From an uncultured bacterium (GTDB lineage Bacteria > Cyanobacteriota > Vampirovibrionia > Gastranaerophilales > Gastranaerophilaceae), in assembly GCA_949299435.1 (NCBI GenBank), contig CASGAK010000179.1, positions 1-9,363 on the forward strand: a stretch of DNA of 9,363 bases, in the 5' to 3' direction. The position numbers were made by a program, and so were the translations under genes. Positions 1 to 6,366 of this stretch are shown piece after piece. The notes under the pieces were generated by a model. That model was not told where the DNA came from, did no database searches, and was given only the letters and a program-made list of their open reading frames with translations. Each line of letters begins with the position of its first letter. Within the stretch, counting starts at the first letter, position 1.

Positions 1-1
1 A

Positions 2-346
2 AAAACGGTAGAAAAAATGGTAAAAGATTTTTCCTCAAATCCGAAAGATATAAAAGTACTAATCGGTCCTGCAATATCATTCTGTTGCTATAATGTCGGG
101 GAAGATGTATTAAATAAACTTATTTCAACAATCAAGGATAGAGAAGGGGTATTTGAGCAAAGAAACGGTGAGTTATTTGTAGATTTAAAAGAAATTAATA
201 AAAGGCAGTTTAATGAGGCAGGTGTAGAAAAGATTGATGTCTGTCCTTATTGTACTGTGTGTAATAATAATTTATTCTTTTCATACCGAAAAGAAAATGC
301 GACAACCAATCGCCACAGTGCGATTTTAAAATTAAGACAGCGTTGA
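2..346 (+). CDS. pgeF: Peptidoglycan editing factor PgeF (YfiH/laccase-domain family), C-terminal part
   Basis: The reading frame is open to the left edge, so this is the last 114 residues of a protein that normally has about 240 to 260. The ATG at 17 is internal and not the start. Family signatures seen are IGPAISFCCYNVGEDV, matching the usual IGPxIgxCCYEVG, then VDLKEINKRQFNEAGV, CPYCTVCNNNLFFSYRKE and the closing TTNRHSAILKLR. Known members are cytoplasmic zinc-dependent enzymes, variously reported to act on purine nucleosides or phenols and genetically linked to removal of wrongly built muropeptides. The zinc ligands (His in VHG, Cys in ADCLP, His in HAGWRG) lie in the missing N-terminal part, so activity cannot be judged here. 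It ends in TGA, the only such stop at an intact gene in the window. The next gene's promoter begins directly at or over its last codons. Confidence 0.9.
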   Translation, partial: KTVEKMVKDFSSNPKDIKVLIGPAISFCCYNVGEDVLNKLISTIKDREGVFEQRNGELFVDLKEINKRQFNEAGVEKIDVCPYCTVCNNNLFFSYRKENATTNRHSAILKLRQR

Positions 347-362
347 AAAAATATGTTATAAT
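332..362 (+). promoter_or_regulatory. Extended -10 promoter for the 399 gene
   Basis: A perfect TATAAT at 357-362 is preceded by TGT at 354-356, giving an extended -10 element. The best -35 is weak (TTAAGA at 332-337, 19-base spacer), as is common for extended -10 promoters. Transcription would start near 369, leaving a leader of about 30 bases that contains the ribosome binding site of the 399 gene. It overlaps the end of pgeF, so the 399 gene probably has its own transcript. Confidence 0.65.
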
Positions 363-398
363 ATCCAAAAAGTCTAGAATAAAAAAGGAAAAGGAAAT

Positions 399-1586
399 AT
401 GAAATCATCAGCTCTAATAATTGCTTTTATTACTTTAACATTAATTACAATGATATATTTGTTTTTTAAAAAGCCGCCGGCTTATGCTGAAAATATTGAT
501 ACAAATTTAGACAATTCAATATTGCTTGCAATTGGGTATTTATCAAAAAGCACTAAAGAAAACGGAAGATTTGTATATAATGCAAATGTGGATCCTGATG
601 TAAAGTATGGTAATATTCGCTATAATGCTCTAAGACATGCGGGGACATTATATTCTATGTATTTGTGCGAAAAATATTTAAATAATTTTACATTGAAAGA
701 AAAAAGGTATCTCGCCTCAGATTATTTTATTAAAAGATATGTAAAAGAAATTCAGCCTGGCATGTACGCTGTAGTATCAGATATGAAAGAGGAAAAACTC
801 AATTCAAGACAAGCAAAACTTGGCGGTGCAGGACTCGGATTAATAGGACTTTCCAATCTTTATCCTGAAGGTAAAATTGATATAAAAATACTGAGAGGTC
901 TTGGAGATTTCATAATTTATATGCAAAAACCTGATGGAAGTTTTTATTCAAAATATTACGTAGATACTTACGAAAAGGATAAGACATTTATTTCCTTGTA
1001 CTATCCGGGCGAAGCTGCATTGGGACTTTTATACCTGAATGATGTTGATCCGCAGAAAAAATGGGTAAAAACAGCTAAAAAAACACTTTTATATCTTGCA
1101 GAACTAAGAAAAGATAGTGGCTCTAAAGTTCCATTTGATCACTGGGCAATGCTTGCTACAAAAAAACTTTTTGAAACTCCAGATAATACCCTGACACCTG
1201 AAGAAAAAGTTATTTTGCAAAAGCATGCAGAACAAATGGCAAATTCAATTTTATACAAACAAATTACTGATAAAAAAGATGTATTTGCAGGTAGTTTTCA
1301 GGACAACATAAGACCTTGCAGTATAGGTACAATAATGGAAGGTCTAGTAGCGATATATTATTGTACTGATGATGAAGTTTTGAAGGAAAAAATATTAAAT
1401 TCACTTGCCTTAGGCACTGAATTTCTAAGCAGATATCAAGTAAAAGATGGCACTATGCAGGGGGGAATCCCGACAAGTGCTTACTGGCGTTTCAAAAAAG
1501 ATGACCAAAAAGCGAGTGTAATAAGAATTGATAATGTACAGCACGTATTATCGGCTTGGATAACTTATTTGCAAATTCAAAAATAA
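399..1586 (+). CDS. Membrane-anchored or exported alpha/alpha-toroid-like protein of unknown activity
   Basis: This 395-residue protein has an N-terminal hydrophobic segment (about residues 5-23) followed by KKPPAYA, so it is either a signal anchor or a signal peptide cut after AYA at residue 30. The rest looks helical and repeats small-residue and aromatic blocks: YNALRHAGTLYSM (75-87), LGGAGLGLIGL (141-151), QKPDGSFYSKY (176-186), YYPGEAALGLLYL (201-213), FDHWAMLAT (246-254), RPCSIGTIMEGLVAIYY (305-321), GGIPTSAYW (355-363) and RIDNVQHVLSAW (376-387). That recurring helix-pair pattern, with QxPDGSF and GEAALGL loops, resembles six-hairpin glycosidase or terpene-cyclase-like toroids, and I recall similar uncharacterised bacterial proteins. 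Substrate and catalysis are not known; polysaccharide processing in the periplasm is a guess. The start is supported by AAGGA at 385-389, nine bases before the ATG. A strong terminator follows. Confidence 0.8.
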   Translation: MKSSALIIAFITLTLITMIYLFFKKPPAYAENIDTNLDNSILLAIGYLSKSTKENGRFVYNANVDPDVKYGNIRYNALRHAGTLYSMYLCEKYLNNFTLKEKRYLASDYFIKRYVKEIQPGMYAVVSDMKEEKLNSRQAKLGGAGLGLIGLSNLYPEGKIDIKILRGLGDFIIYMQKPDGSFYSKYYVDTYEKDKTFISLYYPGEAALGLLYLNDVDPQKKWVKTAKKTLLYLAELRKDSGSKVPFDHWAMLATKKLFETPDNTLTPEEKVILQKHAEQMANSILYKQITDKKDVFAGSFQDNIRPCSIGTIMEGLVAIYYCTDDEVLKEKILNSLALGTEFLSRYQVKDGTMQGGIPTSAYWRFKKDDQKASVIRIDNVQHVLSAWITYLQIQK

Positions 1587-1603
1587 ATTTTATTTTATAA
1601 CTT

Positions 1604-1652
1604 AAAAAATATTCCCTTTATAAATATGTAAACTTAAAGGGGATATTTTTTT
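1604..1652. terminator. Bidirectional rho-independent terminator between convergent genes
   Basis: The arms at 1604-1620 and 1635-1651 pair almost perfectly across CCCTTTA/TAAAGGGG with one G-U-type mismatch and an AT-rich outer stem. On the plus strand the hairpin runs into a T tract (1646-1652). On the minus strand the A tract at 1604-1609 gives the matching T run. It lies between the 399 gene and the convergent cyclase gene, so it can end both transcripts. Confidence 0.85.
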
Positions 1653-1680
1653 ATCCGAAAAACTATAAAATAGATTCAAT

Positions 1681-2340
1681 CTAAATAGAAGAACTTGTAA
1701 CTATATGGTTTCTGCCTTCGTTTTTTGCGATATATAAAGCTTTGTCTGCATTATTTAAGATGTTTTCAAGAGTTAAAGTTTTTTCATTGAAACTTTCTAC
1801 GCCAATGCTTATTGTAATTTTGATATTATTTTCATCGTAAAAGAAAGGATAATCCTCAATTGTCTTTCTCAATCGCTCTAGTGGTATCAAAGCCTTTTCC
1901 ATCGGGGTTTCAGTGAGGATTATAACGAATTCTTCACCGCCATACCTAAATACCATATCAGTTTTTCTGAAGTTTTCCAAAGTAAGATATGCAAGCTCTT
2001 TCAATATATAATCCCCGCAAAGGTGTCCGTAAGTATCATTAATTTTTTTGAAAAAATCAATATCGAAAAGAGCAATACTTAAATCACTTTTATATCTTTG
2101 AGCTCTTAAAAATTCACGTTCAATGGTATTTTCAAAATGACGTCTATTGTACAATCCTGTTAAAGGATCAGTAACAGACATATATTTTGTATGAGAATAC
2201 ATAAAATTAATTTTTTTAATAACGTCTATTTTATTGCATTCTGAGATCGGAAAGCCTTTGATAATTTCCTCAATATTAGCTTGAATTTCATCAAGTAATT
2301 CAGGTGACAAATCAAAATTATTTTCCCTCATACTATCCAT
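1681..2340 (-). CDS. Compact cytoplasmic GGDEF diguanylate cyclase
   Basis: This protein makes cyclic di-GMP from two GTP. It has 219 residues: a short N-terminal helical region (1-50) with no transmembrane segment or recognised sensor, then a full GGDEF domain (about 55-215). Seen motifs are DPLTGLYNRR (58-67), the metal- and base-contacting FDIDFFKKIND (92-102), the active-site GGEEF (134-138) and the tail NADKALYIAKNEGRN (197-211). The inhibitory I-site RxxD is present as RKTD at 125-128, five residues before GGEEF, so product feedback is expected. All catalytic positions are intact. The first ATG is chosen because GAGG lies eight bases upstream on the minus strand; the second Met (codon 4) has no such site. 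It is divergent from the HD-domain gene and convergent with the 399 gene. What controls it is not visible, since the N-terminal region matches no sensor I know. Confidence 0.95.
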   Translation of the reverse strand: MDSMRENNFDLSPELLDEIQANIEEIIKGFPISECNKIDVIKKINFMYSHTKYMSVTDPLTGLYNRRHFENTIEREFLRAQRYKSDLSIALFDIDFFKKINDTYGHLCGDYILKELAYLTLENFRKTDMVFRYGGEEFVIILTETPMEKALIPLERLRKTIEDYPFFYDENNIKITISIGVESFNEKTLTLENILNNADKALYIAKNEGRNHIVTSSSI

Positions 2341-2362
2341 ACCAATAACCTCACACTAAATC

Positions 2363-2371
2363 ATTATAGCA
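2363..2371 (-). promoter_or_regulatory. Extended -10 promoter of the diguanylate cyclase gene
   Basis: On the minus strand TGC is followed by a perfect TATAAT (2368 down to 2363). No good -35 hexamer is seen 16 to 18 bases upstream. The predicted start leaves a leader of about 15 to 18 bases containing GTGAGG before the ATG. The box lies only 10 bases from the -35 of the opposing promoter of the HD gene. Confidence 0.65.
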
Positions 2372-2378
2372 TAAAAAA

Positions 2379-2407
2379 TTGAAATATTCCGATTTTTTTG
2401 CTAATGT
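2379..2407 (+). promoter_or_regulatory. Promoter of the HD-domain gene, predicted leaderless
   Basis: TTGAAA (2379-2384), a 17-base spacer ending in TGC (2399-2401) and TAATGT (2402-2407) form an extended -10 promoter. The -10 ends six bases before the ATG at 2414, so the predicted first transcribed base is at or next to the A of the start codon. No Shine-Dalgarno sequence is present. Confidence 0.55.
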
Positions 2408-2413
2408 TTTTGT

Positions 2414-2998
2414 ATGAAATTAACAGCAGAGGAATTATTAAAAAAGTTTTCGAATGACTCATCACATTCGCAAGAAGTAAGAAGAATAGCAATGATGATA
2501 TTTGATGAGGTGTCAGACAAGGTATGTGAGATGCCTGAAAAATATCGAAAACTGTTGGAAAATGCAGCGATTTTGCACGATATAGGCTACTATCATGATA
2601 GTAAAAGTCATAATAAACACAGTCAGAATATGGTATTGGAACATGGTATTTCAGGCTTTACGTTAAAAGAAATTGAATACATTGCTTGTATTTGTCGGTT
2701 TCATAGAGGCAGTTTGCCTGATAAAGAAAAGCATGAAATATATTGTGACTTAGATAAAAAAGAAAGAAAAATGATAAAACGTCTTGCAGGAATTTTACGT
2801 TTAGCAGACGGACTTGACAGAGCACATTTATCTCTAATAAAGAAAATTTCACTAAACTATGATGATGAAAACAATATTGTAGAATTTATGCTGACACCCA
2901 ATACCCCTGATTATTATCCTGATATTACTTCAGCGATAAGAAAGAGAGATCTTTTTGAAATAGGTTTTAAAACGCAATCAGTGTTAAAGTTCATATAA
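2414..2998 (+). CDS. Stand-alone HD-domain protein resembling the C-terminal domain of Ppx/GppA
   Basis: This 194-residue soluble protein is an HD metal-dependent phosphohydrolase-fold domain. It shows an early His in HSQEV (18), AAILHDIGYY with the HD pair at 55-56, SHNKHS (65-70), CRFHRG (94-99) and LRLADGLDRAH (128-138). The order LLHDIGYY, HKHS, GFTLKEIEYIA, FHRG, LAGILRLADGLDR is what is seen in the C-terminal third of long exopolyphosphatase/guanosine pentaphosphatase proteins. The N-terminal actin-like ASKHA domains that break polyphosphate or pppGpp are absent, and nothing upstream could encode them, because the preceding gene runs the other way. It may be a separate subunit, a nucleotide binder or a phosphohydrolase; the substrate is unknown. 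The ATG at 2414 has no ribosome binding site but suits a leaderless transcript. The glycosyltransferase gene begins 28 bases after its stop and could be co-transcribed. Confidence 0.85.
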   Translation: MKLTAEELLKKFSNDSSHSQEVRRIAMMIFDEVSDKVCEMPEKYRKLLENAAILHDIGYYHDSKSHNKHSQNMVLEHGISGFTLKEIEYIACICRFHRGSLPDKEKHEIYCDLDKKERKMIKRLAGILRLADGLDRAHLSLIKKISLNYDDENNIVEFMLTPNTPDYYPDITSAIRKRDLFEIGFKTQSVLKFI

Positions 2999-3026
2999 AG
3001 TTAAAAGTTGTAAATTATAAATAAAA

Positions 3027-3893
3027 ATGGGTTATCAAAATATGAAAGTAAGCGTAATCGTTCCAGTATATAAAGTAGAAAAATTTTTGCGTAAATGTTT
3101 TGATAGTATTACAAGTCAAACACTAACAAATATTGAAATAATATGTGTAAATGATGGATCTCCTGATAATTGTGAAAAAATACTTGAAGAATATAAAAAC
3201 AAAGATTCTAGAATAAAAGTTATAAAACAACAAAATTCAGGTGTATCTGTTGCACGAAATACTGGACTTGAAGTTGCACAAGGAGAATATGTAAGCTTTG
3301 TAGATTCAGATGATTGGATAGATAAAGATTTTTTAGAAAAATTATATTTGGCTGCCAAAAAGTATGATGCCGATATTGCAGCCTGTGGTATAAAAAGAGT
3401 AAGAAACTATAAATGGAGATATCATTTAAAATTTGATAAAGAAGAATGTATTAAAGACAATGATGCAAAGTTTAAACTTTGTGATGTGCCAGAAAAATGC
3501 TATGTCGGGAATAAAATATATAAACTGAGTGAACTAAAAAAGTATAATATACAATTTGAGCCCAAGGTTTTATTTGAGGATCGTCTTTTTACTTGTGAGA
3601 GCTTAATAAAATTAAATAGTTTAGTCACAGTCCCAGATGTTTATTACAATTATTGAACGAACCCTAATTCTATAGTTAAAACAAAAACAGAAAAACTAAT
3701 TAAAGATGATTGCTATACCCGTGACAAAATGATGAATTATCTAGAAGCAAACAATATAAACTTAGATCATTTTCCAATAGACTTTACAAGATATCGTTTT
3801 TGTGGAGTAACATTACTAAAAGTTAAAACATTTAAAGACAGAATTGAATACACACTATTTAATATCTTAAAGTATGTAAGGAAGCTGAAATAA
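3027..3893 (+). pseudogene. Family 2 glycosyltransferase interrupted by an in-frame TGA at codon 210
   Basis: The GT-A fold is clear: VSVIVPVYKVEKFLRKCFDSI (8-28), VNDGSPDNC (41-49), the SGVSVARNTGL block (71-81), the metal-binding VDSDDW (92-97) and the putative base in FEDRLF (183-188). Such enzymes move a sugar from a nucleotide sugar to envelope or exopolysaccharide acceptors, usually at the inner face of the membrane. The frame stops at TGA (3654-3656) after VYYNY, then stays open in the same frame for 78 more codons (TNPNSIVKTKTEKL onward) to TAA at 3891-3893. Relatives usually read YYYW(R)NPNSI here, so TGA replaces TGG for Trp. The lesion is recent, a readthrough site or a sequencing error. 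The first 209 residues keep every catalytic motif, so partial function is possible. The start could be 3027 or Met-6 at 3042; neither has a ribosome binding site. TATAAA at 3016-3021 sits five bases before 3027. Confidence 0.8.
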
Positions 3894-3907
3894 CAGGATA
3901 TTAAAAT

Positions 3908-3936
3908 TTGTAACAATCATTTTGAAAATTGTAACA
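3908..3936 (+). repeat. TTGTAACA pair spaced 21 bases, possible operator
   Basis: TTGTAACA occurs at 3908-3915 and 3929-3936, exactly 21 bases apart, about two helical turns. The first copy extends to TTGTAACAA, a palindrome around one central base. The second copy overlaps the best -35 candidate of the following gene. This layout suits a dimeric regulator bound twice on one DNA face, but no regulator is known and chance is possible in such AT-rich DNA. Confidence 0.35.
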
Positions 3937-3957
3937 TTTCTTCATGAAAAATACTTT
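3929..3957 (+). promoter_or_regulatory. Candidate promoter for the 3992 gene
   Basis: TTGTAA (3929-3934) and TACTTT (3952-3957) are 17 bases apart. An alternating TATATATATA stretch at 3957-3966 could also hold the -10. The leader then contains AAGGA before the ATG. The choice of -10 is uncertain. Confidence 0.4.
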
Positions 3958-3991
3958 ATATATATAGGGAAAAATAAAAAGGAAAAATGTT

Positions 3992-4276
3992 ATGAGTTTC
4001 GATGCAAATGTACTGAGCGTAAAGCCTGTAATCAGAGAAGCTGCAAACATGAACAACGATGGTGGCGGCGGTAACCTCGGTTATATGCAACGCGGAAAAA
4101 ATGAAGAAGAAAAAGAAAAGAAATTATTTTCAGAAGAAAGTATTTTTGATCAAAAGCCTAAGACTGATTTATTTGTAAGTAGCAAGAAAATTGAAATACC
4201 AGAAGAATACAAATTCAGCCTGAAAAAGTTAATTCTAAAATACATAGCAAAAATTAAAAGGGTATTAAAAAATTAG
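3992..4276 (+). CDS. Small unrecognised protein with a DGGGGN patch and basic amphipathic C-terminal helix
   Basis: This is a 94-residue protein of unknown function. An ordered-looking N-terminal part (MSFDANVLSVKPVIREAANM) leads into NNDGGGGNLGYMQRG (21-35), then a highly charged run rich in Glu and Lys (37-44), a linker (45-71), and a C-terminal helix (about 72-94) carrying eight basic residues beside Leu/Ile/Phe/Tyr, of the type that lies on membranes or binds nucleic acid. There is no signal peptide, transmembrane segment or cysteine. The glycine patch is coded by GGT/GGC codons, making a GC-rich island in an AT-rich gene. The start is supported by AGGA (3980-3983), eight bases before the ATG, and by its own promoter region. 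I have a faint impression that N-termini of this kind recur in Melainabacteria, but cannot confirm it. The defined start and independent promoter argue that it is real. Confidence 0.7.
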   Translation: MSFDANVLSVKPVIREAANMNNDGGGGNLGYMQRGKNEEEKEKKLFSEESIFDQKPKTDLFVSSKKIEIPEEYKFSLKKLILKYIAKIKRVLKN

Positions 4277-4279
4277 GAA

Positions 4280-4309
4280 TTGATTTTCTGAAAATATATA
4301 CCATAATGT
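4280..4309 (+). promoter_or_regulatory. Promoter of the hydrolase gene, predicted leaderless
   Basis: TTGATT (4280-4285) is followed after 16 bases by CATAAT (4302-4307); TAATGT at 4304-4309 is an alternative at 18 bases. Either places the start of transcription at or within a base or two of the ATG at 4315. No Shine-Dalgarno sequence precedes the ATG. Confidence 0.5.
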
Positions 4310-4314
4310 AATTA

Positions 4315-5028
4315 ATGGAGAGATTTTTTACAAAAACGGAAGATGACGTCAAAATAGCTTTCAATTATTACAGAACCGGGCATGATTCAGTTGTAATAAT
4401 ATGTCCTGGCTGGTTTATGACTAAAGACAGTAATGCTTTTTCACAATTAGCAGACTCTTTGTCCGCACGATTTGATGTAATTTCAATGGACTTTAGAGGA
4501 CATGGCGAAAGTGACGGATACTTTACATTCACCTCAAAAGAAATATTAGACTTAGATGCAGTTGTAAAGTATGCAAAAAAATATTACCGTCAGGTATATT
4601 TAATGGGATTTTCTTTAGGCGGAGCAATGGTGCTGATTTACGGGGCAATAAAAGGTAATGTAGATAAAATAATAGCCGTATCTCCTCCATCGGATTTCAA
4701 TAAAATAGAAAATAAAATGTGGCACCCTAACGCTTGGATTCCAACGTTTAAAAAATTTGAGCCGAAAAGGTGGATTTCGATACGACCGTCGCTTATAATT
4801 CATAAAAAAATTCGCCCTGTGGATATAGTAGACCAAATAAAAGTACCAACACTATTCATCGCAGGAGCAAAAGACGTAACTGTCTGTCCTTGGCATACAG
4901 AAAAATTATATCAAAAAGCGGCTTGTAAAAAGTCTTTTGAATTGTTTGAAAACGGGATTCATGCCGAGGATATTTTTATTGGGGAACGTGAAAAATTTTT
5001 AAATCTTTGTATGCAATGGCTAAACTAA
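4315..5028 (+). CDS. Alpha/beta hydrolase (serine hydrolase, esterase/lipase-like)
   Basis: This 237-residue cytoplasmic alpha/beta hydrolase has a complete apparent triad. The nucleophile is Ser100 in the elbow MGFSLGG (97-102), the acid is Asp187 in FIAGAKDVTV, and the base is His216 in ENGIHAEDI. The oxyanion region is IICPGW (28-33) near the N-terminus, and DFRGHGESDG (59-68) is the typical turn after strand 4. The length is normal for a single-domain member, with a short lid region around 125-170 rich in Trp, Pro and Lys. The chemistry is probably ester or thioester hydrolysis, but the substrate cannot be read from sequence. The short EKFLNLCMQWLN end is usual for the family. hom follows 49 bases later with its own promoter signals, so a link with threonine synthesis is not implied. 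The start lacks a ribosome binding site and fits a leaderless mRNA. Confidence 0.88.
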   Translation: MERFFTKTEDDVKIAFNYYRTGHDSVVIICPGWFMTKDSNAFSQLADSLSARFDVISMDFRGHGESDGYFTFTSKEILDLDAVVKYAKKYYRQVYLMGFSLGGAMVLIYGAIKGNVDKIIAVSPPSDFNKIENKMWHPNAWIPTFKKFEPKRWISIRPSLIIHKKIRPVDIVDQIKVPTLFIAGAKDVTVCPWHTEKLYQKAACKKSFELFENGIHAEDIFIGEREKFLNLCMQWLN

Positions 5029-5043
5029 ATAACTGAAATGATT

Positions 5044-5071
5044 TTGCCTAAAATATTTTTTATGATAAACT
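5044..5071 (+). promoter_or_regulatory. Promoter of hom-thrC, predicted leaderless
   Basis: TTGCCT (5044-5049), a 16-base spacer ending in TGA (5063-5065), and TAAACT (5066-5071) form an extended -10 promoter. The -10 ends six bases before the hom ATG, so the message would begin at the start codon. No attenuator, leader peptide or T-box can fit, since the whole gap to the previous gene is 49 bases. Confidence 0.5.
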
Positions 5072-5077
5072 CTTTAT

Positions 5078-6355
5078 ATGGAAAAGAATAAAATTAAAAT
5101 AGGGTTAATTGGTCTAGGGACCGTAGGTACTGGTGTTTATAAAACATTACAGCAATTTAAAGATATAGAAGTAGTTAAAATCGCGGTGAAAAATATTAAT
5201 AAACCGCGAAATATTGACAACTTTGATAACTCAATACTCACAGATGACAGCTATGCTGTTGTAGATGATCCGAGTGTGGATATTGTCTGTGAATTAATAG
5301 GCGGTGTGCAGCCGGCATTTGACTTGATAAAACGAGCAATTAAAAACGGCAAGCATATAGTTACCGCGAATAAAGAACTTCTGGCAAAACATGGCGAAGA
5401 ATTATTTAACTATGCAGAAGAACATAATAAAGTAGTATTGTATGAAGCAGCAATAGCAGGTGGAATACCTTTGATTATGCCAATAAAAACGATTATGGCA
5501 GGTAATAAAATTAATAAAATAGAGGCAATACTAAACGGTACAACAAATTATATTTTGACAAAAATGGATACCCAAGGGGCTTCATACGCAGATGTCTTAA
5601 AAGAAGCACAGGATTTGGGCTATGCAGAAACAGATCCGACAGGAGATGTAGAAGGTTATGATGCAGCATACAAAATTACAACACTTGCGACTATTGCTTT
5701 CAAAAAACGAGTAAAATTTGATAATGTCTACCGCGAGGGTATTACAAAAATAAGAGCCCAAGATATGAAAGCAGCAAATGATTTAGGCTATAAAATAAAA
5801 TTGATAGCATCAGCGACGATTGATGAAAACGATAATGCAGATGTAAGAGTTCACCCGATGCTGGTGCATAAAACATCAACTTTGGCTCATATTGATTATG
5901 TAACAAATGCCGTATCACTAAGCGGTCACCCGATAGGGGATATAACTCTTTCAGGTCCAGGAGCTGGAGAATTTCCGACAGCAAGCTCTGTGGTTGGCGA
6001 TATTTTATCAATATCAGCCGAACTCGGTAAAACGGATTATCTGCTTCCGATGATGCGATGCAGACATGTAGGCTGTGCAAATTCAATAAATATAAAAGAT
6101 ACAGTTAATAAATATTATCTGTCAATAAATGCTAAAAATAATAAAGGTGTCATCGGTACTATCGGAAAGATTTGTGCAGAAAATGACATTAGCTTGCAAA
6201 GTATTGTCCAACGCGGTGTTGATGAAGATAATACAGCTAATATTACCGTAATTACAGAATTAGCAATGGAAAAAAATATGCGAAGAGCAGTTGAAGCTTT
6301 TGAAAAAGATAAATTTATAAATAAAGTAAACAGCTTGATAAGAGTTCAAGTATAG
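5078..6355 (+). CDS. hom: Homoserine dehydrogenase with C-terminal ACT domain
   Basis: This enzyme reduces aspartate semialdehyde to homoserine with NAD(P)H, the branch point toward threonine and methionine. At 425 residues it has the usual length of the monofunctional, ACT-bearing form, with no aspartokinase fusion. Seen are the Rossmann motif GLIGLGTVGTGVY (9-21), TANKELLAKHG (96-106) with Lys99, NGTTNYIL (153-160), DPTGDVEGYDAAYK (186-199) with the catalytic Lys199, and GPGAGEFPTASSVVGDI (293-309). The ACT domain spans about 347-415 (LSINAKNNKGVIGTIGKI onward) and in relatives mediates threonine feedback. Its stop TAG overlaps the ribosome binding site of thrC, so the two are an operon. 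Its own ATG has no Shine-Dalgarno sequence. Confidence 0.96.
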   Translation: MEKNKIKIGLIGLGTVGTGVYKTLQQFKDIEVVKIAVKNINKPRNIDNFDNSILTDDSYAVVDDPSVDIVCELIGGVQPAFDLIKRAIKNGKHIVTANKELLAKHGEELFNYAEEHNKVVLYEAAIAGGIPLIMPIKTIMAGNKINKIEAILNGTTNYILTKMDTQGASYADVLKEAQDLGYAETDPTGDVEGYDAAYKITTLATIAFKKRVKFDNVYREGITKIRAQDMKAANDLGYKIKLIASATIDENDNADVRVHPMLVHKTSTLAHIDYVTNAVSLSGHPIGDITLSGPGAGEFPTASSVVGDILSISAELGKTDYLLPMMRCRHVGCANSINIKDTVNKYYLSINAKNNKGVIGTIGKICAENDISLQSIVQRGVDEDNTANITVITELAMEKNMRRAVEAFEKDKFINKVNSLIRVQV

Positions 6356-6366
6356 AGGATAAAAAT

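Noticed and set aside
17..346. ATG at 17 as a full-length start giving a 109-residue protein
   Set aside because: The frame is open upstream to the edge and reads family-like sequence (KTVEK) before the Met; the protein is plainly the C-terminal part of PgeF.
3116..3358. Minus-strand 80-codon frame inside the glycosyltransferase
   Set aside because: It is the antisense of the most conserved part of the GT-A domain and has no start signals of its own.
3654..3656. TGA read as tryptophan through a variant genetic code
   Set aside because: Tryptophans in all genes, including two in the same gene, are TGG, and no other in-frame TGA occurs; a local mutation or readthrough is simpler.
5029..5077. 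Attenuator or leader peptide controlling hom-thrC
   Set aside because: The gap is only 49 bases, contains the promoter, and has no Thr/Ile-rich reading frame or hairpin.
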